A stretch of DNA of 64,000 nt, from assembly GCA_026418055.1 (NCBI GenBank), contig JAOACB010000001.1, forward strand, positions 62,001 to 126,000, read 5' to 3'. The DNA comes from Fimbriimonadales bacterium (GTDB taxonomy: Bacteria > Armatimonadota > Fimbriimonadia > Fimbriimonadales > Fimbriimonadaceae). Of this stretch, positions 46,801-54,766 are shown piece after piece. The number at the start of each line of letters is the position of its first letter. Position 1 is the stretch's first letter. The notes under the pieces are model-generated. The model made no database searches and was not told the origin of the DNA. It saw only the letters and a program-made list of their open reading frames with translations. Made by a program: the position numbers and the translations under genes.

Positions 46801-47365
46801 CAGCCTTCGGCAAACCGGCGTCGTTCCCGCGCGGTCTGGAGGCAACCGAGCGCCCGTTGCCGGCGGCTCCGCCGCGGCCCTGATAGCCCGCTCGTCATGT
46901 CGGCACCGTGCGGCTCTCCGTCCAGGAGGCTCGGATGCGAGCGAGCCTCTCCCTTCGAGTGCTTGGCTAGCCGCCTCGCGCGGCAGGATTCCAATGTCCA
47001 CCGAGATGAGCCGAGCCAGGCTCGATTTCCGATTCAGCCGTGGTCTCCACCGAGCGGACCCGTTCCATAGAAGGCTACTGCGAGCGGCGAGGGTGAGTGC
47101 CGCCGGAGGCCCTGCGGTTTAGAGAAGGTTTCTATGTACGAAGAATCGATCCAGTTATCCAAATCACAGGCTCCCAACGGCATGTTCCCAAGCGCGGCGC
47201 CGATCGAGAGCCGCTCGGGTCGTGCATAGCGACACGTGCCGCCTTGGTCGGCTGACTCGAGCCTGTTGGGTGCGCTCGCCCTCGGGCTTCTGGCTGCCAG
47301 CTTGGTCGGGTGCCGAGGCGCGCGGAAGCCGACTCGGGGTTGGCCAGGGCCTTGGCCTCGAGCCC
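46801..47365. other. Intergenic region without a supported gene
   Basis: 565 bases between the URO-D-like gene and the 3' end of the serine hydrolase. Open frames show no family resemblance. A slightly AT-richer patch lies near 47125-47175. A plus-strand GTG frame at 47236 begins with a lipoprotein-signal-like stretch (LLGALALGLLAASLVGCRG) but then runs into the antisense of the hydrolase; probably a remnant or chance. Confidence 0.4.
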
Positions 47366-48268
47366 TCAGACTTCGGGGTCGAAGCCGCCCCCGGTGGGTA
47401 GGAACCTCTCCCAGCCCTCGGGCCGCTCGTAGGGCAGTTCCGGGGCCAGATGCACCCAGCAGAGCCTGGCGGCCTCTCGGATCCAGCGCATGGCGGCGTT
47501 GCAGAGGCCCCAGCTCGCATCACCCAAGCGCGAAGTGTAGAAGGCAGCAACGAATGGGGTTGGACCAAACACAATGGCTGTGTCCGAGCGGGAGCGCGCG
47601 ATGAACCCCGACTTGCTGGCGCACACCACCGTCGGAGGCACCGCGGTGGCGATCAGGTTGTCCCAGTACTGGTGGGACAGCATCCGCAGCATCCTCTCCG
47701 TGGCCGCGGGACTGGCGACTTGGCCGAGAGCGAGCATCTGGAGCAACCGACCCATCTCCCGCGGCGTCGTCACTCCCATGCCGTACCTGCTGCGCAGCGC
47801 GCTCAACTCCCGATCGGTTGGATCGCAACCCGACAGGAGGCGGGTGTGCGCGAGGCCGAGCTCGTCGAGCGCATCGTTCACCCGCCGAGCACCCAACCAG
47901 TCCCGCAGCACGATCGTCGCCGTGTTGTCGCTGTATCCGATCATCAGGTTCAGCCAAGCGTCCAGATCCAGCGTCTGGCCAGTTGGAAAGAACCACGCCC
48001 AAGGACTCAGCTCCCGCCGTTCCGGTGGCGGCACCGGCTGCGTGTCGGACCATCGCAGACGCCCCGCGTCGACTTCCCGCATGGCGGCCACGAGGATCGC
48101 CGTCTTGATCGTCGAGGCCGTGGGGAAAAGGTCGTCGGCGTTCCACCCAACCGACTCGCAACCGTACAGCGAGCCGACCCAATAGCCCACGTGGCCATCG
48201 AGGGTCTCGGCGTGGCGGAGCAAATCGGCTCCGAGCGCCCCCCAGGCTTCGGGATGCTCGGCGTTCAC
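47366..48268 (-). CDS. Class A beta-lactamase-fold serine hydrolase without signal peptide
   Basis: 300 residues from GTG 48268. The three class A motifs are present: S52-x-x-K55 in FPTASTIKTAIL, SDN in MIGYSDNTATIVL and KSG in VVCASKSGFIA; a possible general-base Glu is in DRELSALR. No N-terminal signal peptide is present in either start choice, so it is predicted cytoplasmic and unlikely to protect cell-wall synthesis; a peptidase/amidase role on peptides is possible. The ATG at 48307 with GGGAGG upstream is an alternative start adding 13 residues, but it would overlap the pepF start codon. CATCAT seven bases before the GTG supports the shorter form. Confidence 0.82.
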   Translation of the reverse strand: MNAEHPEAWGALGADLLRHAETLDGHVGYWVGSLYGCESVGWNADDLFPTASTIKTAILVAAMREVDAGRLRWSDTQPVPPPERRELSPWAWFFPTGQTLDLDAWLNLMIGYSDNTATIVLRDWLGARRVNDALDELGLAHTRLLSGCDPTDRELSALRSRYGMGVTTPREMGRLLQMLALGQVASPAATERMLRMLSHQYWDNLIATAVPPTVVCASKSGFIARSRSDTAIVFGPTPFVAAFYTSRLGDASWGLCNAAMRWIREAARLCWVHLAPELPYERPEGWERFLPTGGGFDPEV

Positions 48269-48275
48269 GGGAAGG

Positions 48276-48300
48276 ATGATGGCAGGTCGGGGTGTAGAAT
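48276..48300. promoter_or_regulatory. Divergent promoter region serine hydrolase / pepF
   Basis: Minus-strand CATCAT at 48276-48281 (seven bases before GTG 48268) and plus-strand TAGAAT at 48295-48300 (five bases before ATG 48306). Start codons are 37 bases apart. Confidence 0.45.
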
Positions 48301-48305
48301 GGGTC

Positions 48306-50120
48306 ATGCCGCAAGCCTCCCAGTCGTTCGCCGCCGGTGTCCGGTGGGATCTGTCCGACCTCTTCTCCTCCCCCACCGATCCCAAGCTGGACGCCGTCTG
48401 GTCCTCGATCGAGGAGCGTTCCGCGAGGTTCGAGGAGCGGTATCGGGGGCGATTGTCGGGGAACGGCGTGGAGCCCGACGTCGTCCTGGAAGCGATTCGG
48501 GAGATCGAGGGAATCTACCAGGATCTGTACAAGCCACTGAGCTACGCCCATCTGCTTTTCGCGGCAGACACGTCCGACCCGAAACTCGGCGCTTTCCTCC
48601 AGAGCCAGATGGAGCGCATGACCCCCGTCAACGTGCGGCTGATGTTCTTCGAACTCGAGTTGCAGGCTTGGGATGACGCGACGGCGGAGCGGATCCAACA
48701 GGCGCCGCAGTTGGCGGAATATCGACACTACCTCCAGGTCGTGCGCAGGTTCAGCCCGCACCGCCTCACCGAGCCGGAGGAGCGCATCCTCGAGGAGCTC
48801 GCGAACACGGGCGTGCGCGCTTGGGTCCGCCTCTTCGAGGAGGTCACCAGCAACCATGTGTACCGGCTCAAGGACCCAGGAACCGGCGAGTGGCGGGAGC
48901 TGAGCATGGAGCAGGTCATCGACCTTTTGCGGGAGCCCGATCGGGCTCTGAGGCAGGCGGCAGCCGACTCGCTGACCGACGGGCTGAAAGCTCTGGAGCG
49001 GGTGCTGGTGTTCAACTACAACAACCTGATGCAAGCCCACGCCGTGGAGGATCGCCTGCGCAGGCATCCGTTCCCCGAGCATTCCCGGCACCTCTCCAAC
49101 GAGTTGGAGAAGGAGACGGTCGATCTGGTGGTGGGGTTGTGCCGGGAGCGCTCCGAAATGGTGGCGCGGTACTACCGCATCAAGCGCGACATCCTCGGGC
49201 TTCCGGAACTCACGCACATCGACCGCTACGCGCCGCTCGGAGAGTCGAAGGAGCGAGTTCCGTTCGAAGAGGCCCGCGGCATCGTCCTGGACTCGTTCCG
49301 GGAGTTCTCTCCGCGAATGGCAGAGGTCGCGTCGGAGTTCTTCGAGAGGGGCTGGATCGACGCCGAGCCGAGGCCCGGCAAGCGCGGCGGAGCCTTCTGC
49401 AGCTACGTCACGCCGGACACCCACCCTGTAGTGTTCCTCACTTACCTCGGGAAGCTGGAGGACGTCAGCACCTTGGCTCACGAGCTGGGGCACGGTGTGC
49501 ACGCCTCTCTGAGCCGCAAGCAGACGCTCTTCAACTTCTCAGGGACGTTGCCGCTCGCGGAGCTGGCGTCCGTGTTCGGCGAGATGCTGGTGTTCGAGAA
49601 GCTGCTGGATCGCAGCTCCGACGAGGACAGACTCGCGCTGTACGCCTCCAAGATCGAGGGGTCCTTTGCGACGGTTTTCCGCCAAGCGGCGATGTTCCGG
49701 TTCGAGCAACGGTGTCACAGGCACCGGCGAGAGAAGGGCGAGCTGACGGCGGCGGAGTTCGCCGAGATCTGGCAGGAAGAGATGCAGTCCATGTTCGGCG
49801 ATTCGCTGGTTCTCGGGGAGCAGCACGGATGCTGGTGGAGCTACGTGTCGCACTTCGTGGCCTCTCCCTTCTACGTCTACGCCTACTCGTTCGGCGAACT
49901 GCTGGTTCTCTCGCTGTTCGAAAGGTCCAGGCGCGAGGGACCGGCCTTCGCCGAGAAGTACCTCCAGCTGCTGGAGAAGGGCGGCTCGCAGAGCCCTGCG
50001 GAGCTGTTGCGACCGCTCGAGGTGGACTTGAACGACCCGGCCTTCTGGAACGGCGGGCTGGACGTGCTCGAGCGAACCGTTCGGGCGTTCGAGACCCTTT
50101 GGAGCCGTGTGAAAGCCTGA
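48306..50120 (+). CDS. pepF: M3-family oligoendopeptidase F
   Basis: 604 residues. Zinc-dependent peptidase of the M3B type that degrades short peptides in the cytoplasm. The active site is H392-E-x-x-H in TLAHELGHGVHASLSR with the downstream Glu in ASVFGEMLVFEKL; the N-terminal part (WDLSDLFSSP...) and C-terminal FVYAYSFGELL-like segment (ASPFYVYAYSFGELLVLSL) are typical. Start ATG 48306 is five bases after TAGAAT, and the longer frame is not needed. It precedes pyruvate kinase by 15 bases. Confidence 0.95.
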   Translation: MPQASQSFAAGVRWDLSDLFSSPTDPKLDAVWSSIEERSARFEERYRGRLSGNGVEPDVVLEAIREIEGIYQDLYKPLSYAHLLFAADTSDPKLGAFLQSQMERMTPVNVRLMFFELELQAWDDATAERIQQAPQLAEYRHYLQVVRRFSPHRLTEPEERILEELANTGVRAWVRLFEEVTSNHVYRLKDPGTGEWRELSMEQVIDLLREPDRALRQAAADSLTDGLKALERVLVFNYNNLMQAHAVEDRLRRHPFPEHSRHLSNELEKETVDLVVGLCRERSEMVARYYRIKRDILGLPELTHIDRYAPLGESKERVPFEEARGIVLDSFREFSPRMAEVASEFFERGWIDAEPRPGKRGGAFCSYVTPDTHPVVFLTYLGKLEDVSTLAHELGHGVHASLSRKQTLFNFSGTLPLAELASVFGEMLVFEKLLDRSSDEDRLALYASKIEGSFATVFRQAAMFRFEQRCHRHRREKGELTAAEFAEIWQEEMQSMFGDSLVLGEQHGCWWSYVSHFVASPFYVYAYSFGELLVLSLFERSRREGPAFAEKYLQLLEKGGSQSPAELLRPLEVDLNDPAFWNGGLDVLERTVRAFETLWSRVKA

Positions 50121-50135
50121 CGGAGAGCGCGTGCC

Positions 50136-51536
50136 ATGCGTCGCACGAAGATCGTTTGCACCCTTGGGCCCGCTGTGGACTCGCCGGAGGGGATCCGCGG
50201 GCTGATCGAGGCGGGCATGAACGTGGCGCGCCTCAACTGCAGCCACGGCGACTGGGAATCGAAGCGGAGGTGGATTTCGTGGATTCGGGAGCAAAGTCCC
50301 TCGATCGGCCCCGTGGCGGTTCTGGCCGACCTCCAAGGTCCGAAGTTTCGCATCGGTGACCTTCCCACGGGAGCGCGGCAGTTCGCCTCGGGGGAGTCCG
50401 TTCTCGTCGGTCCGTCCCAAGCCGCCGATCTCCCGGTCCTCCAACCCGAGGTGCTGGCTGCGTTGGAGGCGGGGTCGGTGCTGCTCCTCGGCGACGGCCA
50501 GGTGGAGCTGCGCCTGACCGAGCGCCACGGCGCGGACTGGCTGGCCAAGGTGCTTTGCGGAGGCCAGGTGCGCAGCCGGCAGGGAGTGACCGTGGTCGGC
50601 CGCTCGTTCTCCTCCGAGGCTCTTTCTCCCAAGGACCTGGAGGATCTCCGAGAGGCAGTGCGGGCAGACGTCGACTACGTCGCCCTCAGCTACGTTCGGC
50701 GGGCCGACGATGTCCGCAGGCTTCGCGGCCTTCTGCAGGGGGATGGGGAGGGGATCGGCGTCATTGCGAAGATCGAGACTCCCGAGGCCGTGGAGAACCT
50801 TGAGGAGATCGTGGACGCTTCCGACGGCATCATGATCGCGCGGGGCGATCTCGGGCTCCAGGTGCCGTTGGAGACGGTGCCCCACTTGCAGCGACGCGCC
50901 ATCCGGTGCGCCCTCCGCAAGGCGAAGGTCGTGATCACGGCCACCCAGATGCTCGAGAGCATGGTCTCCGCGGGGCGTCCCACCAGAGCCGAGGCAACCG
51001 ACGTGGCGAACGCCGTGCTGGACGGAACCGACGCCCTCATGCTCAGCGGAGAGACGGCGACGGGGAAGTTCCCCGTGGAATCCGTGCGGTGGATGGCGCG
51101 CATCGCGGAGGAGGCCGAGCGCCACTACGATCACGAGGCTCGGTTGCGCGAGGTCTCCCATTCCGAGCAGGTGGTGCACACCCTGGCCGTGGCGTACGGC
51201 GCGGCGCAGCTAGCGGCGCTGCTGCAACCGAAAGCGATCCTCATCTCGACCTCGAGCGGCCAAACCGCCCGCCTGGTGAGCTCCTTCCGGCCCAAGGCTC
51301 CCCTTTGGTGCGGCGCTTGGAATCCCAAGGTCGTGCGGCGGCTGGCGATGGTTTGGGGAGCGATCGCCCTGCCCCAACAACGGGAGACCGACACCGACCG
51401 AGTGATCGAGTCCCTGATCGGTTCCTTCCGAGATCAGGGTATGTTGCAGGCGGGTCAGACGGTGGTCGTCACGGCGGGCGTCCCTCCCGGCGTTCCGGGT
51501 CGCACGAATCTGATCCTCACGAGGACCGTGGAGTGA
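50136..51536 (+). CDS. pyk: Pyruvate kinase
   Basis: 466 residues. Converts phosphoenolpyruvate and ADP to pyruvate and ATP. Motifs: MRRTKIVCTLGPA, GMNVARLNCSHG, ADLQGPKFRIG, the catalytic Lys in GVIAKIETPEAVENLEEI, MIARGDLGLQVPLE, VITATQMLESM and LSGETATGKFPVE. The C-terminal allosteric domain is complete (ILISTSSGQTARLVS ... VVVTAGVPPGVPG). The TGA stop overlaps the ATG of the DivIC-like gene (TGATG-type, 51534-51538). It supplies pyruvate upstream of PFOR in the same genome region. Confidence 0.96.
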   Translation: MRRTKIVCTLGPAVDSPEGIRGLIEAGMNVARLNCSHGDWESKRRWISWIREQSPSIGPVAVLADLQGPKFRIGDLPTGARQFASGESVLVGPSQAADLPVLQPEVLAALEAGSVLLLGDGQVELRLTERHGADWLAKVLCGGQVRSRQGVTVVGRSFSSEALSPKDLEDLREAVRADVDYVALSYVRRADDVRRLRGLLQGDGEGIGVIAKIETPEAVENLEEIVDASDGIMIARGDLGLQVPLETVPHLQRRAIRCALRKAKVVITATQMLESMVSAGRPTRAEATDVANAVLDGTDALMLSGETATGKFPVESVRWMARIAEEAERHYDHEARLREVSHSEQVVHTLAVAYGAAQLAALLQPKAILISTSSGQTARLVSSFRPKAPLWCGAWNPKVVRRLAMVWGAIALPQQRETDTDRVIESLIGSFRDQGMLQAGQTVVVTAGVPPGVPGRTNLILTRTVE

Positions 51537-51826
51537 TGGCGAAGGGATTCGCGTGGTGGAAGGTCTTGTTGCTGGCTTCGGCCGCCGGTACGGGCGTGTT
51601 CCTCGGGCAGTTGCCTTGGCGGAGGTACTGGGAGCAGGAGCAGAGGCTGGCTGCTCTTCGGTCGGACATGCGGCGGGCCGAGGCCGAGCGCGAGCGGTTG
51701 GCCCGAGAGAAGGCGCGGCTGGAGAGTCCCCTTTTCCGCGAGGCGCTGCTGAGGGACCAAGGCATGCTGAAAGCCGGCGAGAAGCCCCTCGAGTGGAGCT
51801 CCTCCGAGCCTGCGGAATACCGGTAG
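51536..51826 (+). CDS. Small septum-formation (FtsB/DivIC/FtsL-like) protein
   Basis: 96 residues from ATG 51536, overlapping the pyruvate kinase stop by one base. A short basic N-terminus is followed by one transmembrane helix (WWKVLLLASAAGTGVFLG) and a coiled coil (about 33-65, RLAALRSDMRRAEAERERL, KARLES), then LLRDQGMLKAGEKPLEW. This is the shape of bitopic division proteins of the FtsB/DivIC family, where a Gly/Pro-rich segment after the coil contacts FtsQ. Sequence alone cannot separate FtsB from FtsL. No other division gene is beside it. Confidence 0.68.
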   Translation: MAKGFAWWKVLLLASAAGTGVFLGQLPWRRYWEQEQRLAALRSDMRRAEAERERLAREKARLESPLFREALLRDQGMLKAGEKPLEWSSSEPAEYR

Positions 51827-51869
51827 TTTTGCCGATCATCCCGATGAGGGCGGAGTACGCCCCATCGCC

Positions 51870-53936
51870 ATGGAAGCGCTCAACAAGCTGCTGAAGCACC
51901 CCGATCTGTTGCTCGGCGCGGGCATGCTGCTCATCGTGGGCATGCTCATCCTTCCGATGCCCGCATGGGCGCTGGACCTCGGTTTGGTGATCGCGCTGGC
52001 CTCGTCGGTGGTGATCCTGCTCTCGGCGGTCAACGTCACCGACCCGCTGCAGTTCAGCGTCTTTCCGTCTCTGTTGCTCATCTCCACGCTCTTCCGCTTG
52101 GCCCTCAGCATCGCCGCCACGAAGCTCATTCTCGGCACGGGGCAGGGAGGGCACGTCATCGAGACGTTCGGCTCGGTGGTCATGGGGGGCGACTTCGTCG
52201 TCGGCTTCGTCGCGTTCCTGATCCTGGTGATCGTTCAGTTCATCGTGATCACCAACGGCGCCGGCCGCGTGGCGGAGGTGGTGGCGCGCTTCACGCTGGA
52301 TGCCCTTCCGGGCAAGCAGATGGCCATCGACGCCGACCTAGCGGCTGGAGCGATCGACGACGAGCAGGCAAGGGAACGCCGCAAGCAGATCAAGCAGGAA
52401 GCGGACTTCTACGGCGCGATGGATGGCGCCTCGAAGTTCGTCAAGGGCGACGCGATAGCGGCCATCCTGATCATCCTGGTGAACATCGTCGGCGGCTTCG
52501 CCGTGGGGTTCCTCCGCGGCGAAGGCGACGCGATGACGATCCTCAGGACCTACGCCCTGCTGTCGGTCGGAGAGGGATTGGTGGCCCAGTTGCCGGCTCT
52601 GCTCATCTCCACGGCGAGCGGTCTGATGGTGACGCGCGCGGGCCAGGAGCGCAGCATGGGCGGCGAGATGGCGGGGCAGATCCTCAGCCAGCCGAGGGCG
52701 ATCGGCGGAGCGGGAATCGCTCTGGCCTTGCTCGGACTCGTTCCGGGCTTCCCGGCCACGATCTTCTTCATCATCGGCGGCGTTTGCATCGCTCTGTCTC
52801 GAACCCTGGGGAAGAGTCCCAAGCCGGATCCCTCCGCCAAGAAGCCGGGGGAAGCGAAGGCCGGAGAGAAGACCAAGCCTGCCCCAGCGGGCCCCGAGGC
52901 GGTTCTTCCGCTCTTGAACGTCGACCCGATCGAGATCGAGGTTGGGTATGGCATCACCCGCCTGGCGGATCCTCGCGTAGGGGGTGACCTGAGCGAGCGC
53001 GTCGCGGCGACGCGCCGCCAGATCGCGCTGGAGCTCGGCTTCGTGATGCCGACGGTCCGGATCCGGGACAGCATCCACCTGGAGCCGAGCCAGTACTGCA
53101 TCAAGATCCGTGGAGAGGAGGTCGCCCGCGGCGAGGTGCTCTTGGGGCACTGCCTTGCGGTGAACGGCGGGGGCATCCTGCAGACGGTGCCCGGCACTCC
53201 CACGAGGGACCCGGTGTTCGGTTTGGAAGCCCTCTGGGTGGACGAGAACCTGAAGGAGGCGGCCCAGAGGTCGGGCTACACGGTGATCGAGCCGTCCGCC
53301 GTGATCTCCACCCATCTGGCCGAGATCGTCAAGGCCCACGCCGCGGAGCTGCTGAGCCGGCAGGACGTCCTGACGCTGCTGGACAATGCCAAGCAGGTCA
53401 ACGAGGCGGTCGTCAACGAGCTGGTTCCCAACGTGTTGCAGATCGGCGACATCCAAAAGGTTCTGCAGCACCTTCTGCGCGAGCGCGTGCCGATCCGCGA
53501 CATGGTGACGATCCTGGAGACCATGGCGGACTTCGGCGGGCGTGTCAAGGATCCGGACCAGCTCGGAGAACTCGTGCGTGCTGCGATCGCGCGCACCATC
53601 ACGCGCCAGTTCGTCGATCCCGAGAACCGGCTGTACTGCATCACCCTCGACCCGAGGCTCGAGCAGAGGCTGGTGGAGTGCGTGAACGTGACGAGCTTCG
53701 GCAGCGTGCTGATTCTGGACCCTCAGGAGCAGAGGCAGCTGATCGAGAAGCTCCAGGGAGAGATGGATCGCGCGATGGCGAGCGGGGGTCAGCCGGTGCT
53801 GCTGTGCGGCAACCAGCTGCGCCTGCCCCTGCGGCGCCTGTTGGAGAAGTACATTCCCACGCTGCCCGTGCTGGCCTACAACGAGGTGTCCGCGCAAGCC
53901 GACGTCGAGTTCGTCGGACAGGTCGCGGCCGCCTGA
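51870..53936 (+). CDS. flhA: Flagellar/type III export apparatus protein FlhA
   Basis: 688 residues. Export-gate component. The N-terminal half has about eight transmembrane helices and the conserved loop AAGAIDDEQARERRKQIKQEADFYGAMDGASKFVKGD (around 155-190; shown only as AIDDEQARERR and DFYGAMDGASKFVKGD), which is the FHIPEP signature. The cytoplasmic half follows a Lys/Pro-rich linker (about 310-335) and contains VFGLEALWV, RQDVLTLLDNAK and the late PVLAYNEVS motif. It stands without flhB, fliPQR or other flagellar genes in this window. Start ATG 51870; GGGCGGAG lies about ten bases upstream. Confidence 0.95.
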   Translation: MEALNKLLKHPDLLLGAGMLLIVGMLILPMPAWALDLGLVIALASSVVILLSAVNVTDPLQFSVFPSLLLISTLFRLALSIAATKLILGTGQGGHVIETFGSVVMGGDFVVGFVAFLILVIVQFIVITNGAGRVAEVVARFTLDALPGKQMAIDADLAAGAIDDEQARERRKQIKQEADFYGAMDGASKFVKGDAIAAILIILVNIVGGFAVGFLRGEGDAMTILRTYALLSVGEGLVAQLPALLISTASGLMVTRAGQERSMGGEMAGQILSQPRAIGGAGIALALLGLVPGFPATIFFIIGGVCIALSRTLGKSPKPDPSAKKPGEAKAGEKTKPAPAGPEAVLPLLNVDPIEIEVGYGITRLADPRVGGDLSERVAATRRQIALELGFVMPTVRIRDSIHLEPSQYCIKIRGEEVARGEVLLGHCLAVNGGGILQTVPGTPTRDPVFGLEALWVDENLKEAAQRSGYTVIEPSAVISTHLAEIVKAHAAELLSRQDVLTLLDNAKQVNEAVVNELVPNVLQIGDIQKVLQHLLRERVPIRDMVTILETMADFGGRVKDPDQLGELVRAAIARTITRQFVDPENRLYCITLDPRLEQRLVECVNVTSFGSVLILDPQEQRQLIEKLQGEMDRAMASGGQPVLLCGNQLRLPLRRLLEKYIPTLPVLAYNEVSAQADVEFVGQVAAA

Positions 53937-53940
53937 GTCC

Positions 53941-54717
53941 TCAGCGCAGCAGAAGGTACACGCACGTCGCCGTCGCCAAGCCGATCACCAGATCCTCGAA
54001 CCAGGCCTGCGAGAGCCTGCGGAACACAGCCCGACCGAGAAGGGCGCCAACCAGGATCGCAGGAGCCGCGAGCGCGTTCATGGCGAGCGACGACGCCGTG
54101 ATCATCGGGGCCTGAGGTTGCAGCCACGACAGCCACGCGAACAGAGGCACCTTGAGCAGGTTGAACAGGAGATAGAACCAAGCCGCCGTGCCCATGAACT
54201 CCTCCTTGGGGATGCCCGCGGCAGCGAGGTACAGGTTGGTGACCGGCCCGGCTGCGTTGCTCACCGTCGTGGCGTAGCCTGCCGCTCCGCCCGCCAAGGC
54301 GCGGCCGGCGAGGCTGTGCGGCTGCAGCCGATCGCCGAGCCTGCGGCGCAGCAGGTGCAAGGCGACCATGGCCAGCACCAACAGCGCGATCAGGCGCTCG
54401 ACGGCACGAGATAGCCCGGCAGACGCTCCCATCCACCATAGGGTCGCCGCGCCGGCGGCGACTCCCAGCAGAACCCAAGGAGCCAGACCGGCGAGGATCG
54501 GCCAGCGCGTGTGTCGCCGGTACCAGCCCACCGCGAAGAGGTCGCCGACAAGCAACATGGGAAGAAGCGCTCCGGGAGAGGAGCGCCCGCTGAATGCCAC
54601 GGCCATGAGCGGGACGATCACCACCCCGGCTCCGGGCACACCGGTCTTGGAGAGTCCCACGAAGGCGGCGGCCAGCAGCACGCAAAGCCATTGCCCCGCT
54701 GATAGGTCGGGCAGCAC
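53941..54717 (-). CDS. TauE/SafE-family membrane permease
   Basis: 258 residues with about eight transmembrane helices. The two family repeats are visible (AAAFVGLSKTGVPGAGVVIVP, and AGYATTVSNAAGPVTNLYL). Such proteins are thought to export or import small organic or sulfur-containing anions (sulfite, sulfoacetate, oxalate). It is divergent from glcD, so a carboxylate substrate is attractive but unproved. Start GTG 54717 is chosen because TAGATT lies seven bases upstream (54725-54730); the longer frame would run into the glcD gene. Confidence 0.88.
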   Translation of the reverse strand: MLPDLSAGQWLCVLLAAAFVGLSKTGVPGAGVVIVPLMAVAFSGRSSPGALLPMLLVGDLFAVGWYRRHTRWPILAGLAPWVLLGVAAGAATLWWMGASAGLSRAVERLIALLVLAMVALHLLRRRLGDRLQPHSLAGRALAGGAAGYATTVSNAAGPVTNLYLAAAGIPKEEFMGTAAWFYLLFNLLKVPLFAWLSWLQPQAPMITASSLAMNALAAPAILVGALLGRAVFRRLSQAWFEDLVIGLATATCVYLLLR

Positions 54718-54724
54718 GGCCGCC

Positions 54725-54760
54725 AATCTACCCCGAACCTCCTTGGGTCGGAAGTAGAAT
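54725..54760. promoter_or_regulatory. Divergent leaderless promoters tauE-like / glcD
   Basis: Minus-strand TAGATT at 54725-54730 (seven bases before GTG 54717) and plus-strand TAGAAT at 54755-54760 (six bases before GTG 54767). Start codons 49 bases apart. Confidence 0.5.
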
Positions 54761-54766
54761 GCCGTT

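Noticed and set aside
44160-47001. Long minus-strand open frames opposite lysC/folP and the URO-D-like gene
   Set aside because: They overlap conserved genes completely and show low-complexity Arg/His/Leu-rich translation without family resemblance.
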